Source: Pogonophryne albipinna
Taxonomy: Eukaryota; Chordata; Actinopteri; Perciformes; Artedidraconidae
Length of the DNA stretch: 64,000 nt
Assembly (NCBI GenBank): GCA_028583405.1
Contig: CM053261.1
Location: 15,120,783-15,184,782 of the forward strand
Direction: 5' to 3'
The position numbers were made by a program, and so were the translations under genes. Positions 1 through 19,927 of the stretch are shown piece after piece; positions within the stretch are counted from its first letter, which is position 1; each line of letters starts with the position of its first letter. The notes below the pieces were generated by a model that ran no database searches, was not told the origin of the DNA, and was given only the letters and a program-made list of their open reading frames with translations.

Positions 1-105
1 AAATGCGGGTAAAGTGTCTTGCCCAAGGACACAACGGCCTGACGCAGTGGCGGCCGAGGCGGGTTTCGAACTGGAGTTCACCAACGCCCCTTGCCGCCAA
101 CTATT
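1..105 (-). repeat. tRNA-derived SINE fragment (cut by window start)
   Basis: Read on the minus strand, this stretch carries a box-B-like motif (AGTTCGAAACCC) followed by the GTGTCCTTGGGCAAGACACTT block that also occurs in the SINE at 1366-1545. The 3' part lies outside the window. It is degenerate, and the assignment rests mainly on similarity to that second copy. Confidence 0.5.
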
Positions 106-1365
106 TAAGAGCTAATGCTAAAAGCATAGTTTTATCACGTTTAAACCATGAATCTACTATCAAATGATTGGAGGTTATTTTTCTGTGGATCAACTAATAG
201 ATTGGACCACAAAATGCATACACACAGTAATATGAAATATGTAGTAAAAAGAGCCTGAAAAGAAGTGTCAAATCCTGCAATGAAATGCTTTCTGTCACTC
301 TCTATCGGCTATGTGACAGATGCAATATCATAAAACATTTTATGAGGCCGATTCACCAACAATCTACCAACATCAATCCTCATTCTCATGTCCCAAAGTA
401 TAATGTTCACTGTCTTCAGATTTGAAATGCTTTGCCATACAAATTGTGTCCCTTAGTTGTTTTTATCACTGACTCATTTTGAGTAATACACTATATTTAG
501 GTCAAGATTAAGAAGCCACATTTGTAACAAAGGTGCAGTGAATCATGTTAAAACCTGATAGTATATCACAGAGCTGTCATTTCCAATTTTAGCAAAGCAT
601 CCTGTGTACATACTGTGAGGGGGTAAAAGGACAATGCCCTTGGAGTCGGGTGACACTATTCCCCTGTCTGTGATGTGTCATGCTCTCCCTGTCAACGCAC
701 TGTTTCTCCTGCAGATAGATTAGTGGGAATTTGCCCATTAATTAAAACAGCCTGTGGGGAAGTCTAAGAATCTGCCCTGCCAACTCCTATAGGCAAGAAA
801 TCACCGAGTTTAAACAGAAGATGCTCGAACACATTGTAAAGTCGGGGCCAGAAAATGCAATAGTAAACCATATGGTTGGTGTAGGAAAGGTATTTTAAAC
901 TTATTTTTATAAGGTTTACCTGCAAACCAATAGAAGTCCAAGCATATAGGTTAAATGTGTATTCACACAATTTAGTTGGGCTGCCAAAGTAACAACTTTT
1001 TTTATTTATTTACAGATTAAGTGATTTGGGGGGTCAACTCCACTCATGGCACCTCCCTCATGCTACAGTATATCCACCACCAGCCACGTAAGAACACCAC
1101 TACATTTCAACAAAACAAGAAGAACTGTTTATACCAAGAGGCTAAGGCTGCGGAATTGATTCTGCTGCCCATCAGAGTTGACAAAGAAAAGGTCAGTCTG
1201 CTCTACAATTTGAAGGAGTGCAACAACCTCTGTGCTATCGTAATTGGCTTGAGAAAACAACGTCTCGGTCTTCTCGATAGGAAACCAATAGGAATATGTG
1301 CCTCCATTCCTTTTCTGAAAAACTGAAAATATAAGCTTTGATGTTTTTCAAGTACATGTTCTTTG
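106..1365. other. Intergenic, no gene seen
   Basis: AT-rich sequence with only short stop-bounded frames that resemble no protein family I know. No terminal repeats, RNA gene or clear repeat was recognised. Confidence 0.5.
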
Positions 1366-1545
1366 TTAGATGCTTTTATCCAAAGTGACTTACATTCATT
1401 CAGTACTGTGGACAATCCCCACAGGAGCAATTTGGGGTGAAGTGTCTTGCCCAGGGACACAACGACATGCTGACTGCAGTGGGACTCGAACTAGCTACCC
1501 CCTGATTCAAAGTCCAGCACACTATCCACCGAGCCACAGCCTCCC
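1366..1545 (-). repeat. tRNA-derived SINE with LINE-like 3' tail
   Basis: On the minus strand the element starts near 1545 with a tRNA-like head: a box-A-like segment (TGGCTCGGTGGATAG) and a clear box B (AGTTCGAGTCCC, about 1481-1493). A body containing GTGTCCCTGGGCAAGACACTT follows, then a tail GTAAGTCACTTTGGATAAAA ending near 1366. The tail matches the LINE-type 3' end at 2230-2260, as expected for a SINE mobilised by a partner LINE. The family name is not assigned. Confidence 0.7.
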
Positions 1546-1651
1546 TAATTGGATGGACATTAAATTGTAATTAAACAATGACAGTAAACTGGATATGCCA
1601 GCTAAATGAGCCATGTTAGTGATTGATTTCTTATGATCCGTATTATTTGTA

Positions 1652-1882
1652 ATGTTATGTCTGTCTCTGTGTTCCCTCCTGTTTGATTATCTGATTATGT
1701 TTACCTGGTGTCCCTGTGTTTCTGTCTTTCAGCTGTTGTCTTGATGTTGGACGATTGTTTTTTGCCTTGTTTTGCCTGGCCCAGCTCCGTGGATTTGGGG
1801 GGGGATCGCCAATAAAGGACTTTGATTTAAAGAAACTGTCTTCTGCATTTGGGTCATACGTACTCTGCTCTCCAGCCGTGAC
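1652..1882 (+). mobile_element. Partial LTR (gypsy-like) fragment
   Basis: The stretch ends in a CTGCATTTGGGTC block and CCGTGACA, closely resembling the 3' end of the complete solo LTR at 35729-36031. It holds an AATAAA signal near 1812. A matching target duplication at the left edge was not found, so the start is approximate and the copy may be 5'-truncated. Confidence 0.45.
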
Positions 1883-2009
1883 ATGATTATGTGAATACTG
1901 GCAGCAACAGTGCAGTAATTGTGATCTTTATTGATTGGCAACAGAATATAATTTCCTCTCATTTTTGAAACTTCAGAGAACAAAAAAGAACCACACACAA
2001 GTGGTTGAG

Positions 2010-2287
2010 CTTCGGATGACTCAAACCTACATCATCTACAAAACTCATCTCTTTCGACTCCACTTCGAGCAATAGAACTATTAACAAAGCACTTATATAC
2101 TAATAAAGGACTGGCTTACCTAAAGCCAGTTGAGTAGCACTTGAAATGTTTTTGCTCTATGAAACCTGATGTACTTATATGATTCTGTTTTCTTCAAGTT
2201 TCTATTTTGTTGGTCGAACGCACTTATTGTAAGTCGCTTTGGATAAAAGCGTCAGCTAAATGCAATGTAATGTAATGTAATGTAATG
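2010..2287 (+). mobile_element. LINE 3' end (ORF2 C-terminus and 3' UTR)
   Basis: A short frame ending KTHLFRLHFEQ-stop near 2074 looks like the C-terminus of a CR1/L2-like LINE ORF2. About 150 bp of 3' UTR follows, then a tail TAAGTCGCTTTGGATAAAAG and tandem TGTAA units (2262-2287). This is typical of a severely 5'-truncated non-LTR insertion. The same tail is shared by the SINE at 1366-1545. Confidence 0.55.
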
Positions 2288-11014
<8,727 letters not shown>

Positions 11015-11018
11015 TTAA

Positions 11019-12161
11019 AGGGGGGGTAGGTAAGTTTCAGAAACCGGCTCGAGTGCACTAAAATTTGAAAGTACACAGCCGAAAAGAATCCGCCCCTTCC
11101 TTCAGACTTCCTTACAAAGCACCTCCTCCAACACACATGAACGCGCACATGACTTAGGTTGGCTATATAGTTCAGGGGAATTGTAAACCATACAAAACCT
11201 GTCCAAGAGAAAAAGAGCGACCACGGCGTCAGATTTCAACTCGGTGTGTATGGGGGTTATTCCCTATCTTTATTCAAGAGCGTGGTATTTACATTTGAGA
11301 GCATACTTTATTGATTTCCTTCACTCAAACCCTGTCATTGCACCAAAGAGTAACCGCCCTTACGGGACGCTGTAATAAGTAAAACGAACGCACCCGCAAG
11401 GACACCTGGCCTCCTATTGGTTGAGGGATTTTGACAGGATTGTTGCACAAAAGTTTCGAGCGCGCAGAGAATAAATCTGAGAGCAGAAAAAATCCGTAAG
11501 CAGCAATATATCTGAGTGCAAGCGTACAGTTTGAGCAGAAGCAGAGCAAATCTAAGTGCAAGCAGGCACTGTTTGAGTGCGAGGACAGGGTTTGAGGGAA
11601 ATAAATACATAAAGTATGCTCTCAAATTTAAATACCACGCTCTTGAATAAAGATAGGGAATAACCCCCATAGGTGTGTTCCATCAGTAGTCGCCATCGTT
11701 GAAAAGCAACTCCGATATTGACTCTGGTTTGAATTCTCCTAGTTTCCACTTTGTTTTTGTTCCTAATTTGCTCCGTTACATTATTTCTTTTGCCACCAGT
11801 AGACGATGTTGAACCTAACTCTGCCATGGTGAAAGTGGCCGCCTGTTGCTGGCGAGTCATTGAAGTACTGCTGCAATGCACGCCCAATGACGGCACGCCC
11901 AATGAGGGCACGAGATACATTTGTGCGTGCACGAGATGGAAGGCTGACAGACAGGACGGCAATCCAATCCGTTTAGCCGGGCCGGCTAAACGGATTGGTC
12001 GTACTTTTTACAGTATTACGGCTTCCACAGATGAATTTTTTTTATGGATTTTTTGTCAAAGCACTTAAGATATGCATTGCTATCGGGATGTTAAGAGCAT
12101 TCCATGGAATATAACAAAAAGTGTATCTCGAGCCGGTTTCTCAAACTTACCTACCCCCCCT
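11019..12161. mobile_element. Non-autonomous TTAA-target DNA transposon
   Basis: The left arm 11019-11053 and right arm 12127-12161 form a 35-bp terminal inverted repeat with one mismatch. It begins AGGGGGGGTAGGTAAGTTT and ends with CCGGCTCGAG. TTAA flanks both ends (11015-11018 and 12162-12165), the target choice of piggyBac and Kolobok-type elements. No transposase frame is present, so it must have moved in trans. It contains the nested palindromic element at 11249-11671. Confidence 0.8.
11249..11671. mobile_element. Nested palindromic DNA element (~85-bp inverted arms)
   Basis: The arms 11249-11335 and ~11587-11671 are nearly perfect inverted copies, beginning TATGGGGGTTATTCCC. The flanks GGTGTG (11243-11248 and 11672-11677) are a perfect 6-bp direct repeat. 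The core lacks any recognisable coding frame. Overlapping minus-strand frames here are translations of the arms. The superfamily is not assignable from terminal sequence alone. Confidence 0.7.
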
Positions 12162-12256
12162 TTAAGAACACGTAAGTGCTGAGAATAACGGCTAATTTCA
12201 AAATAAACGTGGATTTACGTAAAAAACTATTTTTTCGGGGTTCGGGTGTTTTGTTT

Positions 12257-12550
12257 GATTTTAAACAAACAAAGTCTTGGCTTTCAGAATATGAAACTTT
12301 TATTTCCAAAATCACACGATAAATACATTTTTGAAGCTTGTAAAGGGACTCGCAATCTGCTCTTCCGCAGCGCCGCCCCCCCTCCCTCCGGCTGACATTA
12401 TGAATGTAAGAGTATAGTAATCATAGATAACACGGCAGGGTCTGTTACAGTTTGTTTTCATCTGATTTCAATTAAACAACGTCTTGGCTTTCCGAATATT
12501 AAACTTGTTTCGGCAAATTCAGAGGATAAATACAACTTGGAAGCGTGTAA
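12257..12550. repeat. Diverged direct duplication, ~207-bp period
   Basis: The segments 12257-12343 and 12463-12550 are related copies sharing GTCTTGGCTTTC, GGATAAATACA-like and GAAGC(T/G)TGTAA blocks in the same order. A GC-rich spacer lies between them. No terminal repeats were identified around the pair. Confidence 0.55.
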
Positions 12551-12669
12551 CGGCATAATTACAAGCGGAGAACGGAGTAACTTAACGTCACTGCAGGCAT
12601 AACAACAGCCGGTGTTTCTCGTGAGTGTTTTCCCCGGGAAACAAACACAATACTCACAAACGCAAAATT

Positions 12670-12714
12670 ACACAAACACACACACACACACACACACACG
12701 TATACACACACACT
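12670..12714. repeat. (CA)n microsatellite
   Basis: Interrupted CA dinucleotide run of about 45 bp, broken by AA and GTAT. Confidence 0.9.
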
Positions 12715-13027
12715 CGCGAGCTTCCCCTCCAAACGAAAATATCTTCCCTCCGTAGTATTTTGATAATTTGCTCCGCTGATAATCAATCAGATCGATGGAT
12801 TCCAGAGAAGAGAAAACTTTGAAGGCCTTTTTCTCAAAATGATGACTCGGTGACAGTCATTATATAATGTGACATATTTCGCTTAATATTTGGAGTACAA
12901 AAACAATCCTGATATCATTAGAAAGCTAGGAATATCCTCTTTCCAACAGTGTATACAACTCAAAATGTGTCTTCGGGTCAATGCGACTGAATTCGATGGA
13001 GCAGGTCACATTTGTCATACCCTATAG

Positions 13028-14437
13028 CAGTGACCACCAACTGGCGGCCCGCGGGCCACATCCGGCCCGCCAGACATTCTCATCCGGCCCGCACGACGGG
13101 GGTGACTGTGGCGTTGGCGGAGTGGTTACTGCGTTCGCCCCCCACCCATTTTTTTTTTACAACGTCTCGTGAGTAAGGTGCAGTACCGGAGTCCAACAGA
13201 GAGGCAGCAGCTGCGGGACAGTAGACTGCGTACTGCGAAACCTTCCCTTCCTTGAAGAAGAAGAAGTGATCCTTCGTTGTGAAGAGTCTGCTTTGTGCGC
13301 CCCGCACCACAGCAGCAGCCCCGCTGCGACAGAGTCCAACAGAGGCAGGAGCTGCGGGACAGTAGCCTAGAAGCAGGGTTGGGTTGTAACGGAATATATG
13401 TAACGGCGTTACGTAATCAGAATACAAAAATCAAGTAGGCTAACTGTATTCAGCTGGCGTTACATTTGAAAAACGAGTAATCTGATTACAGTTACTTTCG
13501 TAAACCTGAAGTGAATACATTTTGGAATACTTATTGGAATTATTGGTGGAAAAGTTTCCTCACAAAATGTAATATGCATTACCGGCAGAACTGTGTGCAC
13601 ACTGCACAGCGCTGCAGCATGTCTGTGAGCGAGAGAGAGATGCAGCGTGTCTGTGAGGCCCCGCCCCCGCACGCAGATGAGAGAGAGATCTCTTTTAAAA
13701 TATATTGAAAGTTAGAAACGGAGATGGTTAGATAAAATGTGCAAGATAACGTTGATGTAGCATTTCTTTATTGTCGAAATGATGACATTTATAACGGGAT
13801 CAAATCAAAGTGAATGGCCTGCTGCTGCTGAATGCATGGGGCAAGTGACTGGAACAAGTTTTAAAAGTTATTACATCGTTTCAGATAATAATAATAATAA
13901 TAAATAATAATGATAATTCATTCTATTTAGGGGCGCCTTTCAAAGCACCCAAGGACACCTTACAATTCATAACATATTCTAAGGAAAGGTTTACAGTAGG
14001 AGAATGCAGTCCAGGTGATGTTTTTTATGTGGGGTGCAGATGAGAGGGAGCTGTCCAGAATGACACCAAGATGTTGTGTTCGAGTTCTTGATACGCCATT
14101 AAAACAGTAAAACAAGTGTCTCCTGCTCACCAAAACATACCCATCTGTTATGGAAAAAGAAAGTATTCCAAAAGTATTCTAAAAGTAACCTGAACACGTT
14201 ACTTTTATAAGACACATAACTGTAACTGTATTCTGATTACTTTCAGAGCATGTATTCAGTAATCAGTAACTGATTACATTTACAAAGTAACCCTCCCAAC
14301 CCTGCCTAGAAGTGATCCTTCGTTAGCGTGAAGAGTCTGCTAAGCTTTATGCAGTACCTGTACCCCCCCCCCCCGGCCCGCGATAGTGTCTATTGGATAC
14401 ATTTTGGCCCTTGGACAAATGTAGTTGGTGATCCCTG
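13028..14437. mobile_element. Non-autonomous hAT transposon (outer)
   Basis: The ends are CAGTGACCACCAACT and (reverse complement of the right end) CAGGGATCACCAACT. They are flanked by a perfect 8-bp duplication CCCTATAG (13020-13027 and 14438-14445), the diagnostic size for hAT. There is no transposase frame. The interior has a partial tandem duplication (GAGTCCAACAGAG near 13189 and 13332; AAGTGATCCTTCGTT near 13263 and 14311), and it is interrupted by another hAT at 13374-14304. Confidence 0.88.
13374..14304. mobile_element. Non-autonomous hAT transposon (nested)
   Basis: The terminal inverted repeat is CAGGGTTGGG, with further subterminal similarity in GTAATCAGAATAC-type blocks. A perfect 8-bp duplication CCTAGAAG flanks it (13366-13373 and 14305-14312). 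It includes an (AAT)n run near 13887-13910. No transposase is encoded. Its insertion into the outer hAT means it is the younger of the two. Confidence 0.88.
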
Positions 14438-14686
14438 CCCTATAGCAAATGCTTTCTCTTTCTGGTGCAGCGCTGTTCAGTTTGGAACACAAACACATCT
14501 ACAATTAGAAAAGTAGAATATGTACTAAATTCATATGACAGATGCTTTCAGATGCCACTTGTCTTTTATACATCAACATGTTCCCTCTGTGTAAAGAGAT
14601 TCTGAAAGATCCATCTTTATAAAAACCTGTCTGAAAATCAGCTGATCAGATTTTGGCTGCTTTATGATGTCATTACGATGTTTTGG

Positions 14687-15000
14687 CTTGTGTAACCATT
14701 AGCCAATAACCAACCAAGGTAACCCCCCCCACACCTTATCACCTGAATCTCCTCCTTGAGCACCATTGTATTTTTTTAACCAAATATCTCTCCGAGGGGC
14801 GTGGGGAGTGGCTCCTTATTTTCATCTAAAGTAACAGACAGAGAATCAGCACTTTTGAAACAGGGCTGAAACAGAGGGGTTTATGGGATGCTACAATGCA
14901 TGATCTGTTTTGTATTTCGAGCAAAAACACTTCAGAGACATGTTTTGTATATATCTGAGACCTATAATATATTAATGAAATACAGTATAATAGGGGACCT
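14687..15000 (-). mobile_element. TTAA-bounded MITE-like repeat, uninterrupted copy
   Basis: The right end reads AGTATAATAGGGGACCT followed by TTAA (15001-15004). On the minus strand the sequence is closely similar over about 280 bp to 21270-21554. A second terminal inverted copy was not found on the far side, so only one boundary is certain. It is non-coding. Confidence 0.65.
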
Positions 15001-15004
15001 TTAA

Positions 15005-17861
15005 TAGTGATGCATCTGCCTTTTTAGATATTTTTATCATAGCTGAGAGTACAATTCATATGGGCAGCCATTCAGATGTTGGTTCAGCAACCTATATTGC
15101 CCTTCCATATACAGCGCGATTTAAGCTGTCCTTACTCCTGGGTTCATAAAGTTCGTCTAGGTGGATGATGCTTTTCTGTGCACATACTTTTCTTGCCACA
15201 TTGAAAGGTCATCGTGGCACGACCAAGCCATTGGAAGTAATTGGTTTCAGAGCGCAGTGGTGGCGCCTCTGCGTTGTGTCTTAAAAGGTCTTTAGCAAGC
15301 ACCAGTGTGTTTGTGGAAACTTGTTTCCAATATATCAAACTTTGACTCTAAATAGTTTGAGGCCTTGTAACGCTGTGCAAAGGTATTAAGGTGTGAATTA
15401 AATAGTTTTCAGCTCTGAGAACATCTGTCTTCTCCACACTCTCCACACACAACAGCTGCTGCCATTCACTACTCGCTTAATCCACCTAGTGTGTCTTTCT
15501 ACAGCAACTCTGTTTAAGGGCTTTTTCTCAACTAAACCACATCATCACAAACATGATTGTTGGCTCGACAGAGGTTGAGCTATATTGTGAATCCCTCACG
15601 GCTACATATGCCGATATTATTTTTACAAAGAGCTAACTGATCAAAACAAATGAATTCCACATGGGAAAGGAGGGGAAAACAATCTTGATCCCGTTTGCGG
15701 TAATGAGGCCTAACTACTTCAGTGGATTAATTAATTTTCTTGCCTTAAATATATACTTTGTTGTCTCTTCATTTACTTTAAAAGCAATCCTAAATTGTCT
15801 AACACTTTGGTTTGTAGTTTTTGGGGGTCAGTACAACAAATATAGACCAATAATCTGCACCTACGAGGCATCAAAGAAAAAAGAAAAGTATGTAATCACT
15901 TCCAACATGAGATTCAAAACAGACTTGAAGCTAAAGTAAATTTGCAATATTTAATGAGAAATGTAAGAAATTGTTTCCTCTTACTGCTACTTAGATGTTT
16001 TGGCCAGAGGCTGTGTCTGTAATCTCTACAATGGTTTCTCCGTTACGGCAACACATGAGGAAAACACTGTCTAGAACACTCAATTAGGATTAGACCTCAG
16101 GACATAGATTTAGTGTTTCCCTCTAAAACTGCAAGACATCAATATGACTTGCCACCAAATGACTTAATTCCCTGTGATTGACATGGATGTTTAGGGCACA
16201 TGGCTTCAAGGTTAATTTTCAGTTTGTTTGATATTTTAGTATGCTCTGCATATACATGCTGACTTTGTAGGCCAACAATTGTTGTTTTAGCAGGGTGCTG
16301 CCATTCTATTCAGCCCCAACATACATGCATATAGTAAGACATAGTGTACGCTGTGTTGATGTATGCACGCCCACACAAACACATACAAATTGCTTTGGTA
16401 GAATACATACAATTAAATGCAGAATAGGTCCAATCACTGTGACATGACAATTGGCAGCCAAATAACATTACTATCAAAGTTTTGCTTTCCAACAGATAGT
16501 CCTTTCCACATATTTTTCTAGTAATACAAACCTACATTAAATCCAGAGGAACCCAAAAGAAAATAACAGAAATATGAGGAAGCAGGAGGAAGTGTCTGAG
16601 AAAAAGGAGAAGCACAACACACTTTACCCCATAGTGCCAAGAACCTCCAAGTGTTGCCAACTAATCTCTCTTACTCTATAAAGTCTGAGAGAAGTCGGTT
16701 CAAATTGCGTGCGCCGAAAATGACTTCACTGTGAAATCACTTTGACAAAGATGTTGACCAAATTCTTGAGGCAGCGATGAAGGGACTGTCAGCTAGAAGC
16801 CATGGTGACAATCATTGTCAGCAAGACAGCAGAACGTTGTGAAAAAGAGCAGTGAGGGTTCACACGTAGCTGCAGGGGATGAAAAGGCTCAAGTTCCAGA
16901 ACAAGGAGACAGAAGAAGAGGAACTCACAGCTTTGCCTTACTGGCATACGTCCTACGATAAAGGATAAGAGCCAAAGGACCCAAAAACAAGCTGCCTTTA
17001 TTGCCAACCCCCTTCTTATTCAGTAAGGAGTCGGTCAGACAGAAGCACAGCGGGAAACTGGCCCGCAGGAACACGATTGATGAACAAATACAGATGTCAG
17101 AGATACAGCAAGGAAGAAGTCAGACAGGTTGTCCGCAAAGCAACCATGATTACAGGAACATTACGGAAGATGTTTCCGGAGCTATAAGGAAATGTGTGTA
17201 TGTATTTGTGTACTTTTTTCCAGAGTCTGAAAGACCAATTCATTTCACGAAAGAAGTACATTCCCTTGCTGCTATGTTACTGCATTACCACACTGTATGC
17301 GGTTGTTAAGATGTTGAGAACAAGATAATCCAACCGGGGATTTTTTTTTTACTGAAAGAATAAAAGAATGAAACAAAAGTCTGAAACAACAACAGAACGT
17401 AACATTTGTAATTTTCTTGTTTTATTTGAAAGGTAGAAAGTCGAGCATGACTGTCAGCTTGACTCTTTGTTGAGGAGCACAGACTACAGAAAAATAATAG
17501 CTTCACGCCGCTGAGGATGACAAAGGACACATCTCTGGAGGGTTACATAAGGGCTCACCTTCCCTATGGGCAGGCATGTAACTGGCAGAAAAACGTTGTC
17601 CTTCCTAAAAAAATATTTTTATATAGGCCAGCCAGAATAATAAATGTCTAATATAGGTTTGAAGGTGAAAGCTTAGTGGAAACTCTGTTATAGGGCTTGA
17701 CTCGCCTATAGGGGTTTCAGAGATTCAGTCATATCTGTTGTGTTCTCAGAAATAAAATCTCTAAAAAGAGCTTTTTTTAATTAGGAACGTTCATACATTC
17801 TCAAGATCTATTGGCGAGAATGAGCCAGAAAAGCCAAAGTTATGCTTCAACGCTTAATTTA
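15005..17861. other. Intergenic, no gene seen
   Basis: No frame with recognisable similarity and no terminal repeats. The 92-aa frame at 15661-15939 and the 102-aa frame at 17001-17309 show no domain and lack clear promoter or splice context. Confidence 0.5.
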
Positions 17862-18154
17862 CACTGAACAAAAATATAAATGCAACACTTTTGTTTTTGC
17901 TCCCATTTTTCATGAGATGAACTCAAAGATCTAAAACATTTTCTATATACACAAAATAACCATTTCTCTCAAATATTGTTCACAAATCAGAAAAAATCTG
18001 TGATAGTGAGCACTTCTCCTTTGCCGAGATAATCCATCCCACCTCACAGGTGTGGCATATCAAGATGCTGATTAGACAGCATGATTATTGCACAGGTGTG
18101 CCTTAGGCTGGCCACAATAAAAGGCCACTCTGAAATGTTCAGTTTTATCACACA

Positions 18155-18907
18155 TGTTACAGCCACTGCTACCTGGTGCCTTTAATTCTGTGTGTGGGTA
18201 TGCAAATGAGCTGTGCCGTTCCTATGCCGTCAGTGGCCGTCTCGACCTCGCAACATCCGCGGGGATTGGACAGACGTCACTCAAGTCCTGCCCGCTCTTG
18301 CCACGTCATCCGGGGGAGGAGTATAAAGGCCGGACACGAACAGCAGTCTGGAGGCTCTGTATTGTGTGACAGACGCCTCAAAACTCTCATTGTGACCAAG
18401 CCTTTTTCTGTGATTCTGTAGACTGACTAGCAGTGTGTTGTAGTATTTTGTGTCTAGTATAGGGTTGTTGTGTATATTGCGTAGATCCAGGTTGCTTAGC
18501 TCCTGTAGACCCGCATTTAGGATAGTGATATTGTGAAACAGCTTAGACCCAGGTTAGCTTAGCGCCTGTAGATCAGCATTTGTGAACGTACCGCTTAGAC
18601 CCCGGTGATTAGCACCGGTTGATCAGCAACAGCTGTGTTTCCACACAGTCTCGTTTTGATTATTGTTTGATTCCACTTTAGAAGTGAGGTACTTTATTTT
18701 CCTTTTGTATGCCCTGGTGCCACTCTCTTTTGGAGTGCTCCTTTTGTTAACCAGTAACAGTTTGGCCCTTTGTTGGTGCCAAACTGTTTGTGTACAGTCT
18801 GGTATTTATCATGTTTTGGTTACAAAATAAACCACCGGTAACAATTACCAATTCCAAACTGGTCGTGTCGCTTCCCTTTGTACCCCTAGCCAAGAGGGAA
18901 CGTAACA
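18155..18907 (+). mobile_element. Solo LTR inserted in the Tc1-like element
   Basis: The segment starts TGTTAC and ends GTAACA (a 6-bp inverted terminus) and is flanked by a perfect 5-bp duplication ACACA (18150-18154 and 18908-18912). It contains a TATA box (TATAAAG, 18322-18328) and a polyadenylation signal (AATAAA, 18826-18831) in the right order for U3-R-U5 on the plus strand. No internal retroviral sequence remains, as expected after LTR-LTR recombination. It ends 10 bp before the transposase start codon. Confidence 0.88.
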
Positions 18908-18917
18908 ACACAGCACA

Positions 18918-19927
18918 ATGCCACAGATGTCGCAAGTTTTGAGGGAGCGTGCAATTGGCATGCTGACAGCAGGAATGTCCACCAGAGCTGTTGCCCGTGA
19001 ATTGAATGTTCATTTCTCTACCATAAGCCATCTCCAAAGGCGTTTCAGAGAATTTGGCACTACATCCAACCGGCCTCACAACCGCAGACCACGTGTAACC
19101 ACACCAGCCCAGGACCTCCACATCCAACATGTTCACCTCCAAGATCGTCTGAGACCAGCCACTCGGACAGCTGCTGCAACAATCGGTTTGCATAACCAAA
19201 GAATTTCTGCACAAACTGTCAGAAACCGTCTCAGGGAAGCTCATCTGCATGCTCGTCGTCCTCATCGGGGTCTCGACCTGACTCCGGTTCGTCGTCGTAA
19301 CCGACTTGAGTGGGCAAATGCTCACATTCGATGGCGTCTGGCACGTTGGAGAGGTGTTCTCTTCACGGATGAATCCCGGTTTTCACTGTTCAGGGCAGAT
19401 GGCAGCGTGTGTGGCGTCTTGTGGGTGAGCGGTTTTCTGATGTCAATGTTGTGAATCGAGTGGCCCATGGTGGTGGTGGGGTTATGGTATGGGCAAGCGT
19501 ATGTTATGGACGACGAACACAGGTGCATTTTATTGATGGCATTGTGAATGCACAGAGATACCGTGACGAGATCCTGAGGCCCATTGTTGTGCCATTCATC
19601 CACGACCATCACCTCATGTTGCAGCATGATAATGCACGGCCCCATGTTGCAAGGATCTGTACACAATTCCTGGAGGCTGAAAACATCCCAGTTCTTGCAT
19701 GGCCAGCATACTCACCGGACATGTCACCCATTGAGCATGTTTGGGATGCTCTGGATCGGCGTATACAACAGTGTGTTCCAGTTCCTGCCAATATCCAGCA
19801 ACTTGGCACAGCCATTGAAGAGGAGTGGACCAACATTCCACAGGCCACAATCAACAACCTGATCAACTCTATGCGAAGGAGATGTGTTGCACTGCGTGAG
19901 GCAAATGGTGGTCACACCAGATACTGA
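18918..19927 (+). pseudogene. Tc1-like transposase, frameshifted
   Basis: A DDE transposase that would bind the terminal repeats and cut and paste the element at TA. The first frame (18918-19454) begins MPQMSQVLRERAIGML, with a paired-type helix-turn-helix (about residues 5-45), an RRPRVTT GRPR-like motif and the first catalytic Asp (LFTDESRFSLF). The second frame (19409-19927) carries the second Asp (QHDNARPH) and the Glu (SPDMSPIEHVW) with 34 residues between them, the DD34E spacing of Tc1-like enzymes. The switch falls near 19403-19412 and is consistent with a small deletion, since the combined length is otherwise normal (~340 aa). The start ATG lies 10 bp after an inserted solo LTR. Confidence 0.93.

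Noticed and set aside
1470..1545. Possible tRNA gene on the minus strand
   Set aside because: Box A and B are present but the segment runs into a SINE body and LINE-like tail, and similar copies exist elsewhere in the window, so it is a SINE head.
11325..12068. Several frames of 78-136 aa on both strands
   Set aside because: They arise from the inverted arms and interior of two non-autonomous DNA transposons.
13080..13708. Frames of 60-115 aa on both strands inside the nested hATs
   Set aside because: GC-rich non-coding transposon DNA with no transposase similarity.
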